A DNA stretch of 20,294 nucleotides. Origin: Candidatus Rifleibacteriota bacterium (lineage in GTDB: Bacteria; Riflebacteria; Ozemobacteria; Ozemobacterales; Ozemobacteraceae). Made by a program: the position numbers and the translations under genes. The DNA is taken from NCBI GenBank assembly GCA_029565415.1, contig JAKQOH010000160.1, positions 1 to 20,294 of the forward strand, read 5' to 3'. The notes under the pieces were generated by a model that made no database searches, was not told where the DNA came from, and saw nothing but the letters and a program-made list of their open reading frames with translations. Positions 5,771-16,939 of the stretch are shown in pieces. Position 1 is the first letter of the stretch; the number at the start of each line of letters is the position of its first letter.

Positions 5771-8700
5771 ATGGAAAAATCACCCTACGAGCTGATTCAC
5801 AGCTTCGATGAGACGCTCTGGCGCCAGGGCCTGGAAGCCCTGGTGGTTGAGCACTCCCCCGCCTCGGTCGAAGCCATTTTCGGCCTCCTCTCGGACAAAG
5901 CCTGGCGGAAGCGCGAAGCGGCGGCCAAGTCCCTCGTCGAGTGGGGCCCTGAAATCATCCCCGTCCTTCTGCCGCGTCTGAACGCCCAGAACCCCGATGA
6001 ATTCTATTGGATCCTCTATATCATCGGCCACTTCGACGATCCCCTCGGCCGGGCGAAGATCCGCGACTTTCTCAACCACTCGGATCCGGAGATCCGCGGC
6101 TACGCCGTACGCGCCCTCTCGATCTGCACCTCTCCCGTCAACGCCCAGATCCTGTATCCGCTGCTGAACGACAACAACTGGGCCGTCCGCAAGCTGACGT
6201 TCGAGCGGCTCCTGGCGTTCGGCGACACGATCCTCGACGATCTGCGCAAACTGCTCGCGACGACACGGGACGACCCCAACCATCCGGTCGTCGCCCTGTT
6301 CGTCAAGCTCGGCAGGGAGTCGGTTCTGCCCGAGCTCGGCCAGTATTACCAGACCGGTTCGTTCTCGATGCGCTACTCGATCATCTCGGCTCTCGGGGAG
6401 GACGCCTCCTCGAATGCCGCCGTCGATTTCCTCGTCAACGGCCTTTCCGACCAGTCCTGGGTGATCCGGAAACGCGCAGCCGAGCTTCTCACGGCGATCG
6501 GCCCCCGGGTCTTCGACCGGCTCTCGGCCTGGTTCGGCCGGGGCGACTCGCTGATGAAGCATCAGATCGTGAACATCATCGTGGAGCTGCTCGGCGAACG
6601 CTCGCTGCCGCTGATCCGGCGCCTGCTCAGCAGCAACGAACAGGAATACCGGATCCTCGCCGTCGAAAGTCTCAGCCGGCTCCCCGGTGACGAGCCTGCC
6701 CGCCTGCTGATCAAATGCCTCAGCGACCAGCAGCGGATCGTATCGGATTACGCCTCCGACTGCCTCGCCCGCAAAACCAACCTGAATCTCGAGCTGCTCC
6801 TCGAGCACCTCTCGACCGACGACGAGAATCTTCGGTTCCTCGTCATCAAAACGATCGGCTCGATCGGCGGTCTGGCCCTCAATCCGATCATCCGCATCCT
6901 CGAGGAGGGCAACAAGCAGGAGCGCCTGTTCCTGCTGGGCGTGCTGCAGCGCATAGCCCCCAACCAGAAGCTGATCGATGCCCTCATCACCCTCCTGGGC
7001 GACCCCAACTGGCCCGTGCGCAACGCGACGGCCGGCTGCCTCCGCTCCTACGGAGAAATGGCGGTTCCCGCCGTCGTGCGTGTGCTGAACTCGCCGAGCG
7101 AGGACATCCAGTACTGGGCCCGGCGCGTTCTCCTTTCCCTCGGTCCGTCGGCCGTCACGGTTCTGACGGGCATTCTCGACGAAGGCACCGACGGCTCGCT
7201 GATTCCGCACATCATCTCCGCCCTTCTGGCGATGGACAACGCGGACGCCGTGCCGGCCGTCGTCAAGTTCCTTCAGAAGAGCGACGACAACCGCATCGAT
7301 TCCGTCTTCTCCGGCATCGGCGAGATCGCGTCCCGGGAAGTGGTCGACAATCTGCTAAACCTGATGACGCATCCCGACGAACGGATCGCCCGCTGGCTCG
7401 CCTTCCTCCTCCGGAAGGTCCGCAAACCGGTCCTCAAGCGCTCCGTCCTGCTCGGCCTCAATCACCCCAACGAGCAGTGCCGCAGCTATGTGCTCGAAGC
7501 CGTCCGCCACTGGGGCAATCTCACCGAAGCGGAACTCAAGACGCTCATCCGGCAACTCGAGGTCGAGAAAACCCGTCGCAACATTCAGCTCGCCGCCGAA
7601 GTTCTCGCCGGGTATCCGCTGCCGTTCACCATCTTCGCGGCCAAGGAGTATCTGAAGTCCTGCGACGCGGATCTGATGCTCGACCTGATGCTGATCTTCG
7701 CCAGTCCCGACCATCAGGGATTCGGCCTCATGCTCGCCGAGCTGCTCAAGACCCGCTCGGAGATCATAAAAGTTGAAGATATAGAACGCGTCGGCAAGGT
7801 ACTCGGCCTGATCTTCAAGACCCGGCCAGAAGGCATCCTCCAGGGGCTCTCCTCGCCATCGATGGCCTACCGGCTGTGCTGTGTCGTCGCCCTCGAGCAG
7901 ATCGACGACAAGCGCGTCGCCTTCGCATTGATGGACAATTTGAACACGCGCGACGCCCCCGACGTGATCCAGCGCGCCGTCAAAATTCTCGCCCGGTATT
8001 TCTTCTCGGAAGACTTCCGCCTGAAAGGTGCCGTCACCGACTTCCTCCTCTCGCTCGGCATGGTGATCGTGAAGCCGCTCTCGGAATACGCCGCGACGAT
8101 CGAGAACGACATCGACCGGAAGGCGCTCGTCGATCTCATCGAAAGCGTCGGCGGCACGGTCGACCAGGCGCTTCTGCGCAAGAAGGGCGAGCAGAAGGTC
8201 GTCCTCTCGGATGATCATCTCGACAACGTGCTGGAGCGGCGCAAGCAGGCCATGGCCGAGCTCGAGAAATACGACCGCATCATCCAGGAAGCCCACACCC
8301 TCGATCTCACGATCATGTTCACCGACGTGAAGGGATACACGGCGTTCAGCTCGAAAGCCTCGCTCTCCGAGGTCATGTCGATGCTCAAGCAGCATGACGA
8401 GATCCTGGTGCCGATCTTCGAGAAGCACGCGGGAAAAGTCATCAAGAAGATCGGTGATGCGTTCCTGGTCGTCTTCGAGCAGGCTCCCAAGGCTCTTCTT
8501 GCCGGAATCAACATCCAGCGGCAGCTCCAGACCTACAACGCCACGGTGCCGGAGGAGCGGAAACTCTCGATCCGCGTCGCCATCAACACCGGCTCGGTGA
8601 TCTGCCGCGAGAATGACATCTTCGGCGACGCCGTCAACGTCGCCGCGCGCCTCGAGGGCGTCGCCGACGCCGGCGAGATCGTGATATCCGAAGCGACGGC

Positions 8701-8800
8701 CGGCAAGGTCGACGCGACGATCTTCGAGCTCGTCCCCTACGGGGAGCACAAGCTCAAGGGCATCGAAAAGCCCGTCAAAACGTTCCGCGTCACCTGGTGA
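5771..8800 (+). CDS. HEAT-repeat protein fused to class III adenylate cyclase
   Basis: The first ~790 of 1009 residues are a long array of HEAT repeats (for example DDPLGRAKIRDFLNHSDPEI). A short charged, probably coiled-coil linker (about 815-845) leads to a class III nucleotide cyclase domain (about 846-1009). Catalytic residues appear intact: metal-binding D852 (FTDVKGYT) and D896 (KKIGDAF), purine-selecting K892 and D949, and transition-state N956 and R960 (AVNVAAR). Lys plus Asp at the selector positions predicts ATP rather than GTP as substrate, so the product should be cAMP. No membrane segment is visible, so the enzyme is probably cytoplasmic and controlled through its HEAT array. AGGG lies 10 bases before the ATG. 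The gene converges with the HEAT-PilT gene, 33 bases apart. Confidence 0.93.
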   Translation: MEKSPYELIHSFDETLWRQGLEALVVEHSPASVEAIFGLLSDKAWRKREAAAKSLVEWGPEIIPVLLPRLNAQNPDEFYWILYIIGHFDDPLGRAKIRDFLNHSDPEIRGYAVRALSICTSPVNAQILYPLLNDNNWAVRKLTFERLLAFGDTILDDLRKLLATTRDDPNHPVVALFVKLGRESVLPELGQYYQTGSFSMRYSIISALGEDASSNAAVDFLVNGLSDQSWVIRKRAAELLTAIGPRVFDRLSAWFGRGDSLMKHQIVNIIVELLGERSLPLIRRLLSSNEQEYRILAVESLSRLPGDEPARLLIKCLSDQQRIVSDYASDCLARKTNLNLELLLEHLSTDDENLRFLVIKTIGSIGGLALNPIIRILEEGNKQERLFLLGVLQRIAPNQKLIDALITLLGDPNWPVRNATAGCLRSYGEMAVPAVVRVLNSPSEDIQYWARRVLLSLGPSAVTVLTGILDEGTDGSLIPHIISALLAMDNADAVPAVVKFLQKSDDNRIDSVFSGIGEIASREVVDNLLNLMTHPDERIARWLAFLLRKVRKPVLKRSVLLGLNHPNEQCRSYVLEAVRHWGNLTEAELKTLIRQLEVEKTRRNIQLAAEVLAGYPLPFTIFAAKEYLKSCDADLMLDLMLIFASPDHQGFGLMLAELLKTRSEIIKVEDIERVGKVLGLIFKTRPEGILQGLSSPSMAYRLCCVVALEQIDDKRVAFALMDNLNTRDAPDVIQRAVKILARYFFSEDFRLKGAVTDFLLSLGMVIVKPLSEYAATIENDIDRKALVDLIESVGGTVDQALLRKKGEQKVVLSDDHLDNVLERRKQAMAELEKYDRIIQEAHTLDLTIMFTDVKGYTAFSSKASLSEVMSMLKQHDEILVPIFEKHAGKVIKKIGDAFLVVFEQAPKALLAGINIQRQLQTYNATVPEERKLSIRVAINTGSVICRENDIFGDAVNVAARLEGVADAGEIVISEATAGKVDATIFELVPYGEHKLKGIEKPVKTFRVTW

Positions 8801-8833
8801 CCCCCGCCCGGCCCGTATGGCTGCCGCTCGGGC

Positions 8834-11632
<2,799 letters not shown>

Positions 11633-11668
11633 GGTCCGATCCGTTCGTCGTAAAGTTCACGCCGGAAT

Positions 11669-11677
11669 AGTATACCA
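11669..11677 (-). promoter_or_regulatory. Putative extended -10 promoter for the HEAT-PilT gene
   Basis: On the minus strand TGGTATACT carries the TGn extension directly before TATACT. No good -35 stands at 16-18 bases, which is typical of extended -10 promoters. The start near 11663 would give a leader of about 30 bases. Confidence 0.45.
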
Positions 11678-11724
11678 ATCTCTTCAGACGTACACCACAA
11701 GAATCGGCAGGGGTCACGGATCTC

Positions 11725-11753
11725 TTGACCGAAGGGGCATTCTGGTGTAAAAT
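11725..11753 (+). promoter_or_regulatory. Putative strong sigma70-like promoter of rpsB-tsf
   Basis: TTGACC (11725-11730), a 17-base spacer and TAAAAT (11748-11753) match consensus at 5/6 each. The start near 11760 leaves a leader of about 44 bases, which contains a small CTTCC/GGAAG hairpin and the site CGGAGG. Confidence 0.7.
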
Positions 11754-11803
11754 CGGCAGATCAACTTCCACGACGGAAGCATAAACGAACGGAGGTACAC
11801 CCC

Positions 11804-12622
11804 ATGGCTCTTGTTTCTATGAAGGCTCTTCTCGAGGCCGGTGTCCATTTCGGCCACCAGACCCGCCGCTGGAACCCGAAGATGGCGAAATACATCTTCA
11901 CCAGCCGCAACGGCATCTACATCATCGATCTGCAGAAGACCACGAAGCTGCTCGACGAAGCCTGCGAGTTCGTCAAGAGCGTGGTGCGTGAAGGCAAGTC
12001 CCTCCTGTTCGTTTCCACGAAGCGCCAGGCTCAGGACATCATCAAGGCCGAAGCCGAGCGGTGCGGGATGTTCTTCGTGAACTACCGCTGGCTGGGCGGC
12101 ATGCTGACCAACCATGTCACGATCCAGAAGCGCATCGGCCGCCTCAAGGAGCTCGACGAGCTGATCGACAGCGGCAAGATCGAGTCGTATCCGAAAAAGG
12201 AAGCCTCCCAGATGCGCAAAGAGCGCGAGAAGCTCGACCGCTCGCTCGGCGGCATCAAGAATCTGAAGGGCATGCCCGGCGCGATCTTCATCATCGATCC
12301 GCACAAGGAAGCCATCGCCGTTGCCGAAGCCCGCAAGATCGGCATCCCGATCGTCTCGGTCGTCGACACCAACTGCGATCCCGACCAGATCGACTACGTC
12401 ATCCCCGGCAACGACGACGCCATCCGCGCCGTGAAGCTGGTCACCAGCCTGATCGCCGACGCAGTCATGGAAGCCCTCGAGGGCAAGCCGTTCGAGGAAG
12501 TTCAGGGCGTGGCCGCTGACGCCGCCGCCATGGCCGCCGCCGCCGGCACGACCGCCCCCGTCGCCGCCGCGACCGTCACCAAGGTCGCCGAGGAAGGCGC
12601 CGAGAAGCTGGTCATCGAGTAA
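11804..12622 (+). CDS. rpsB: 30S ribosomal protein S2
   Basis: The 272-residue product is S2 along its whole length: [20 protein letters not shown] at the N-terminus, [38 protein letters not shown] and [27 protein letters not shown] in the core (each read in part). S2 assembles late onto the small subunit near the platform and is required for S1 binding. It is about 30 residues longer than the E. coli protein because of an Ala-rich C-terminal tail ([16 protein letters not shown] region). A strong CGGAGG Shine-Dalgarno sequence precedes the ATG. It heads a conserved two-gene operon with tsf. In E. coli S2 represses its own leader; whether the short leader here does so cannot be judged. Confidence 0.98.
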   Translation: MALVSMKALLEAGVHFGHQTRRWNPKMAKYIFTSRNGIYIIDLQKTTKLLDEACEFVKSVVREGKSLLFVSTKRQAQDIIKAEAERCGMFFVNYRWLGGMLTNHVTIQKRIGRLKELDELIDSGKIESYPKKEASQMRKEREKLDRSLGGIKNLKGMPGAIFIIDPHKEAIAVAEARKIGIPIVSVVDTNCDPDQIDYVIPGNDDAIRAVKLVTSLIADAVMEALEGKPFEEVQGVAADAAAMAAAAGTTAPVAAATVTKVAEEGAEKLVIE

Positions 12623-12676
12623 GACCGTCACCCGCGGTTCCCAATCACCGCTGTAATCGCATAAAGGGAGTAGAAG

Positions 12677-13621
12677 ATGGAAATCAATGCCAAGATGGTG
12701 TCCGAACTGCGCGAGAAGACCGGCGCCGGGATGATGAAGTGCAAGGAAGCCCTGGTCCAGTGCAAGGGCGACGTCGAAGCCGCCGTCGACTATTTGCGCA
12801 AGAAGGGTCTCGCTTCGGCTGACGGCAAGTCCGGCCGCGCCACCTCCCAGGGCCTCGTGTATCCGTGCCTGTCGGCCGATCGTCATGCGGCGGTCATGCT
12901 CGAGATCAACTGCGAGACGGATTTCGTCGCCCGCAACGAGCTGTTCAAGGACTTCATCGCCCAGCTCGGCCAGCACGCGCTGAACACCCCGAAGATCGCC
13001 ACCATCGCCGATCTCGATGCCTCCACCCATAACGGTCAGAAGGTCGAAGAGACCCGCAAGAGCCTGATCGCCAAGACCGGCGAGAACATCACCATGGGCC
13101 GCCTCGAACGGATCGCCGTTCCGGCCGGCAAGCACGGAATGTTCGACTCCTACGTGCACGGCGACGGCAACATCGGCGTCGTCGTCCAGCTTCTCACCTC
13201 GACCCCGGCCCTTGCATCGAACGAGGAAGTCAAGCACCTGGCCCACGAGATCGCCCTCCAGGCCGCCGCGATGAAGCCCCGCTACACCGACCGGACCGAA
13301 GTTCCCGCCGCCGATGTGCAGCGCGAGAAGGAAGTCATCCTCGGCCAGATCAAGAACGATCCGAAGAATGCCAACAAGCCCGAGAACATTCTCACCAAGA
13401 TCGTCGACGGCCGCATCGACAAGTTCTACAAGGAATACTGCCTGGTCGACCAGACCTACGTGAAGGACGACACCAAGTCTATCCAGGATCTGTGCAACGA
13501 GCTCGGCAAGAAGCTCGGCGGCACGATCACCGTCGGCACCTTCCGGCGCTGGGTCCTTGGCGAGCGCCCCGCCACCACCGAAGCTCCTAAGGCCGAAACC
13601 TGCTGCGCCTGCTGCGGCTGA
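12677..13621 (+). CDS. tsf: Elongation factor Ts
   Basis: EF-Ts exchanges GDP for GTP on EF-Tu. The 314-residue protein has the N-terminal signature LREKTGAGMMKCKEAL (11-26) and the EF-Tu-contacting TDFVARN motif (81-87), followed by both core subdomains, so it is the long form rather than the short form of about 200 residues. AAAGGGAG lies 6-9 bases before the ATG. It follows rpsB by 54 bases with no promoter evident, the usual arrangement, and is closed by a strong terminator. An oddity is the C-terminus, which ends ETCCACCG: four cysteines within the last six residues, not a normal part of EF-Ts. Confidence 0.98.
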   Translation: MEINAKMVSELREKTGAGMMKCKEALVQCKGDVEAAVDYLRKKGLASADGKSGRATSQGLVYPCLSADRHAAVMLEINCETDFVARNELFKDFIAQLGQHALNTPKIATIADLDASTHNGQKVEETRKSLIAKTGENITMGRLERIAVPAGKHGMFDSYVHGDGNIGVVVQLLTSTPALASNEEVKHLAHEIALQAAAMKPRYTDRTEVPAADVQREKEVILGQIKNDPKNANKPENILTKIVDGRIDKFYKEYCLVDQTYVKDDTKSIQDLCNELGKKLGGTITVGTFRRWVLGERPATTEAPKAETCCACCG

Positions 13622-13669
13622 GCCGACGTGAGCCCGGAACGTTCCCGTTCTGATCTCCCGTGATCCCTT

Positions 13670-13702
13670 CAGAGACGCCCTTCGGGGCGTCTCTGTTTTA
13701 TA
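13670..13702 (+). terminator. Rho-independent terminator of rpsB-tsf
   Basis: CAGAGACGCCC (13670-13680) pairs with GGGCGTCTCTG (13685-13695) around a TTCG loop, followed at once by TTTTATAT. An 11-bp stem with a UUCG tetraloop and a U-tract is a textbook intrinsic terminator. Confidence 0.93.
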
Positions 13703-13762
13703 TCTAATGTTATATAAATCCCGAGACACGCATGCCGGGGCATGCCAAAGGAGAGACGAGAC

Positions 13763-14488
13763 GTGTCGAGAACCACACCGACGTTCAGACGCCCGCTGCT
13801 GAAACTCAGCGGGGAAATGCTCGGCGGAGGCTCCGGGTTCGGCTTCGACCGCGCGGCGATCGAGGCCTACGCGGCGGCCGTGGCCGAGCTGACCAAGCAC
13901 GGCATCACCCCTTCCCTCGTGATCGGGGGCGGGAACTTTTTCCGGGGCGCACGCGGCCATCTTCCCGCTCTCGAACGGCACCACGCCGATACGATCGGGA
14001 TGCTTGCCACCGTGATGAACGCCGTCTGTTTCGCCGACCACCTGGCGACGGCCGGGGTGCGGGCGAAGGTATTCTCCGCGACGGCGATGGCGCCGCTGGT
14101 CGAGACGTATACGATCGACCGGGTGCGGGAGTGCCTCGACGACGGGATCGTCTGCCTGTTCGGCGGCGGCACGGGCAGCCCGTATTTCAGCACCGACTCG
14201 GCGGCGGCCCTGCGTGCGATCGAGACGGGGTGCGACGTGCTGATCAAGGCCACCAAGGTGGACGGGGTGTATGATGCGGATCCGATGAAGAACCCTGGCG
14301 CAAAGAAGTTCGATACGATACAATACCGGGAAGTCCTCGACCGTCAGCTCGGCGTGATGGACCTCGTGGCGATCACCCTGTGCCGCGACAACCGGATGCC
14401 GCTGCTGGTGCTGTCGATGGCCGAACCGCACGCGCTGCTGCGCGCCTGCACCGGGGAAACTCTGGGCACGCGCGTCGTCGAGGCGTGA
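13763..14488 (+). CDS. pyrH: Uridylate kinase (UMP kinase)
   Basis: PyrH phosphorylates UMP to UDP with ATP, as a hexamer of the amino-acid kinase fold. Visible motifs are KLSGE (14-18), the Gly-rich VIGGGNFFRG (53-62), the UMP-binding/acceptor segment FGGGTGSPYFSTD (133-145) and KATKVDGVYDADP (162-174). The start is placed at the GTG at 13763 because AAAGGAGAG ends about 7 bases before it; the in-frame ATG at 13742 would place that site inside the gene and has no site of its own. This gives 241 residues, the family norm. It opens the pyrH-frr-ferredoxin-uppS-cdsA-rseP run. A TATAAA at 13713-13718 may be a -10, but no convincing -35 goes with it. Confidence 0.95.
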   Translation: MSRTTPTFRRPLLKLSGEMLGGGSGFGFDRAAIEAYAAAVAELTKHGITPSLVIGGGNFFRGARGHLPALERHHADTIGMLATVMNAVCFADHLATAGVRAKVFSATAMAPLVETYTIDRVRECLDDGIVCLFGGGTGSPYFSTDSAAALRAIETGCDVLIKATKVDGVYDADPMKNPGAKKFDTIQYREVLDRQLGVMDLVAITLCRDNRMPLLVLSMAEPHALLRACTGETLGTRVVEA

Positions 14489-14532
14489 CGGATCACTCGA
14501 AAGACCAACTACGACAAGGAGAGATGAGGATT

Positions 14533-15096
14533 ATGGCCACAATCGATTCGATCATCAAAGAAAGCACCGACAAGATGGTTCAGTCGATCGAGGTGCTGAA
14601 GAAGGATTTCGCGACGATGCGCACCTCGCGCGCGACCCCCTCGCTGCTCGACCGCATCACGGTCAACCATTACGGCGCCGAGACGGCCCTGCACCATGTC
14701 GCGTCGATCTCTGCCCCGGATCCCAAGACGATCATGATCCAGCCCTGGGAGAAAAACCTCCTCGGCGAGATCGAGAAGGCGATCCAGAAATCCGATCTGG
14801 GCCTCAATCCCCAGAACGACGGCCACGTGATCCGGCTGCCGATCCCGCCGCTGACCGAGGAACGCCGCAACGACCTGGTCAAGACCTGCAAGAAGAAGGC
14901 CGAGGAGTTCCGCGTCGCCATCCGCAACGTGCGCCGTGACGCGAATGACGCCGTCAAGGCTCTCGAGAAGAAGAGCACGATCACGCAGGACGAGAGCAAG
15001 AAGGCCGTCGACCGGATCCAGAAGATGACCGACGAACACATCGAGAAGCTGAACAAGGTTCTCGAGACCAAGGAAAAGGAGATCATGGGGAAGTAA
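14533..15096 (+). CDS. frr: Ribosome recycling factor
   Basis: RRF splits post-termination ribosomes together with EF-G. The 187-residue product matches the usual 185. It contains the diagnostic TMRTSRATPSLLDRITVNHYG stretch (read in part), IMIQPWEK, AIQKSDLGLNPQNDG, and RLPIPPLTEERRNDLVK before the long C-terminal helices. The ATG at 14533 (MATIDSII) is chosen because AAGGAG (14516-14521) lies 11 bases before it; the ATG at 14524 is only 2 bases from that site. The frame extends upstream into pyrH, but that is read-through of an open frame. The gap from pyrH is 44 bases without a terminator. Confidence 0.97.
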   Translation: MATIDSIIKESTDKMVQSIEVLKKDFATMRTSRATPSLLDRITVNHYGAETALHHVASISAPDPKTIMIQPWEKNLLGEIEKAIQKSDLGLNPQNDGHVIRLPIPPLTEERRNDLVKTCKKKAEEFRVAIRNVRRDANDAVKALEKKSTITQDESKKAVDRIQKMTDEHIEKLNKVLETKEKEIMGK

Positions 15097-15100
15097 GGCT

Positions 15101-15271
15101 ATGTATCGCATCAGCGAAGACTGTGTCGAATGCGGTTCGTGTTTCGCCGTCTGCCCGGTAAAAGCAATCCGTGAGGGCGAACCCTATGTCATCACGAGCA
15201 AATGCACGGACTGCGGCAAATGCGCCGAAGTCTGTCCCGTCGAAGCCATCCGGCCGGGCGGCGACAACTGA
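15101..15271 (+). CDS. Small 2[4Fe-4S] ferredoxin
   Basis: This short gene encodes 56 residues (MYRISEDCVECGSC at the start, VEAIRPGGDN at the end). Two CxxCxxCxxxCP motifs, C8/C11/C14/C18 and C35/C38/C41/C45, each followed by Pro, define a clostridial-type bicluster ferredoxin, a low-potential cytoplasmic electron carrier. The start is 4 bases after the frr stop, with TAAGG just upstream, so it is almost certainly co-transcribed and perhaps coupled. A ferredoxin between frr and uppS is not the usual order. An electron-donor role for isoprenoid enzymes such as IspG/IspH is conceivable but inferred only from its neighbour uppS. A strong hairpin follows. Confidence 0.93.
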   Translation: MYRISEDCVECGSCFAVCPVKAIREGEPYVITSKCTDCGKCAEVCPVEAIRPGGDN

Positions 15272-15283
15272 TCGGAACATCCC

Positions 15284-15318
15284 GCCCGCGGCCAGGCCGG
15301 TAACGGCCGGCCGCGGGC
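15284..15318 (+). other. Stable GC-rich hairpin between ferredoxin and uppS
   Basis: GCCCGCGGCC pairs with GGCCGCGGGC (10 bp); a single bulged A is followed by a further 5 bp (GGCCG/CGGCC) closed by a GTAA loop of GNRA type. No T-run follows, so it may attenuate, block decay or mark a processing point rather than terminate fully. Confidence 0.6.
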
Positions 15319-15337
15319 GTCCCCCAGACACCCAATC

Positions 15338-16129
15338 ATGTCACACACCATGGACGAAGCACGCCGGCAACACCTGGAAGAGCTTCTGAAGCAGGTCCGC
15401 ACCCCGGGCGCCCCCGTACCGGTCCACATCGGCATCATCATGGACGGCAACGGCCGGTGGGCGAAGCAGCGGGGGTATACCCGCATCCGCGGCCACCAGA
15501 CCGGCGCGCGCAACGTCAAGACGATCGTGCGCTTTGCCGACAAGCAGCTTGGCGTCCGGCATATCAGCCTCTATGCCTTCTCGATCGAGAACTGGGCACG
15601 ACCGAGCTTCGAGGTTTCGGCCCTGATGCGGCTGATCCGGGCCTACATTGTCAACGAGCGCAACGAGCTGCACGCCGAGAACGTCCAGTTCCGCCTGGTC
15701 GGTCGGCGGGAGGGGCTCGCCCCCGAGATCCTCGAAGAGGCGCGGAAATCGACCGAGCTGATGTCGAAGAACACCGGCCTGACGCTGAACCTGTGCATCA
15801 ATTACGGCGGCCGGGCCGAGATCGTCGATGCGGTCAAACGCATCGTCGCCGAGGGCCTCTCCCCCGACAGGATCGACGAGCGCGCGATTTCGAGCCGTCT
15901 CTACGCTCCCGACGTGCCCGACCCAGACCTGATCGTGCGCACCAGCGGGGAGATGCGCCTGAGCAATTTCCTGCTCTGGCAGAGTGCATACAGCGAATTA
16001 TATATCACCGATATTCTCTGGCCCGATTTCGACGAACTCGAATTGACGCGGGCCGTGCTCGCCTATCAGGGCCGCGAGCGCCGGTTCGGCAAGACCGGCG
16101 AGCAGATCGCCGGCAGGGCCTCGAAATGA
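15338..16129 (+). CDS. uppS: Isoprenyl transferase (undecaprenyl diphosphate synthase)
   Basis: UppS adds isopentenyl units in cis to farnesyl diphosphate to make the C55 lipid carrier for cell-wall and polysaccharide synthesis. The 263-residue protein has the catalytic motif HIGIIMDGNGRWAK (30-43, catalytic D36), LYAFSIENWARP, and the C-terminal RTSGEMRLSNFLLWQ (201-215) followed by SAYSELY, the homodimer and pyrophosphate-binding region. Length is normal for the family. No Shine-Dalgarno sequence is visible before the ATG at 15338, nor before the ATG at 15350. The stop overlaps the cdsA start (ATGA), so the two are translationally coupled. The adjacency to cdsA and rseP is widely conserved. 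Confidence 0.96.
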   Translation: MSHTMDEARRQHLEELLKQVRTPGAPVPVHIGIIMDGNGRWAKQRGYTRIRGHQTGARNVKTIVRFADKQLGVRHISLYAFSIENWARPSFEVSALMRLIRAYIVNERNELHAENVQFRLVGRREGLAPEILEEARKSTELMSKNTGLTLNLCINYGGRAEIVDAVKRIVAEGLSPDRIDERAISSRLYAPDVPDPDLIVRTSGEMRLSNFLLWQSAYSELYITDILWPDFDELELTRAVLAYQGRERRFGKTGEQIAGRASK

Positions 16130-16914
16130 TCTCGAGACTCCCCCTGATCCTGCTCGGCATTCCGCTGGTCTACGGGATCCTCGCCGCCGGCCCCTGGCCG
16201 CGCTGCCTGCTGCTGGCCGCCGTCGGCGCGATCGGGCAGTGGGAACTGTTCTCGATGTTCGGCCCGTCCGAGGGGAAGCCGAAATATCTTTTTGAATATA
16301 TCAGCGGCATCGCCCTTCTCGCCGCCGCCACCCACTGGGGGGAACGCGCCCTCCTGTTCGGCGTCGCCTTCTCGGCCGCCGGATACGCCGTGGCGACGGT
16401 GCTTCGGGGCCTCGACGGGCGGGGCTGGCAGCGGTTTTCCCTCGCCGTCGCCGCCGTCCTGTATCTGCCGTTCTGCCTCGGGTTCTTCCAGCTCATCGCC
16501 GCGACGGGCGGAGCGAAATCCGTTTTTTCGCTGCTCGTCGTCGTCTGGGCTCTGGATATCGGCGCATATCTTTCGGGCATGACGCTCCGGCGGTTCTGGG
16601 ACACCCGGCTCGCGCCCCGCATCAGCCCGAACAAGACCGTCGTCGGGGCGATCGGCGGCACGCTCGCGTGCCTGGCCGCCGTCTGGGCTCTGGGCGAGAC
16701 CCAGTGGCTGCCGCTCACCGGTCCCCGTCTCTGGGCGTTCGGGCTCGCCGCGGCCCTGATCGGCCAGACGGCCGATCTGTTCGAATCCGTCCTCAAACGT
16801 GACGCCGGCATCAAGGACTCGAGCACCTTGCTCGGAGCCCACGGCGGCGTGCTCGACCGCATCGACAGCGTCCTCTTCCTGGGCCCCGTGGCCTATGTCT
16901 TCATGACCGTCTGA
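16126..16914 (+). CDS. cdsA: Phosphatidate cytidylyltransferase (CDP-diacylglycerol synthase)
   Basis: CdsA makes CDP-diacylglycerol from CTP and phosphatidate in the inner membrane. The 262-residue, highly hydrophobic product has several membrane helices and the full family signature at residues 221-247: S221, K224-R225, K230-D231, H239-G240-G241 and D244-R245-I246-D247. SPNKTVVGAIGG (167-178) is a second conserved loop. The start is the ATG at 16126, overlapping the uppS stop; the same frame stays open well upstream inside uppS, which is not coding in that frame. In many genomes dxr lies between cdsA and rseP, but here rseP follows directly after 25 bases. Confidence 0.96.
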   Translation: MISRLPLILLGIPLVYGILAAGPWPRCLLLAAVGAIGQWELFSMFGPSEGKPKYLFEYISGIALLAAATHWGERALLFGVAFSAAGYAVATVLRGLDGRGWQRFSLAVAAVLYLPFCLGFFQLIAATGGAKSVFSLLVVVWALDIGAYLSGMTLRRFWDTRLAPRISPNKTVVGAIGGTLACLAAVWALGETQWLPLTGPRLWAFGLAAALIGQTADLFESVLKRDAGIKDSSTLLGAHGGVLDRIDSVLFLGPVAYVFMTV

Positions 16915-16939
16915 ACGACGGTCCAGAAAAGGTTGTCAC

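Noticed and set aside
13742..13762. ATG at 13742 as the start of pyrH
   Set aside because: The Shine-Dalgarno sequence AAAGGAGAG lies downstream of this ATG and is correctly spaced for the GTG at 13763; the extra seven residues are not part of the UMP kinase fold.
11714..14431. Very long open frame on the minus strand across rpsB, tsf and pyrH
   Set aside because: It is antisense to three confidently identified housekeeping genes, its product is Asp/Gly/Arg/Leu-rich without family motifs, and such frames are expected opposite high-GC genes.
15457..16125. Upstream extension of the cdsA frame
   Set aside because: It lies wholly inside uppS in another frame and is Arg/Pro-rich; the ATG at 16126 overlaps the uppS stop and begins a proper membrane protein.
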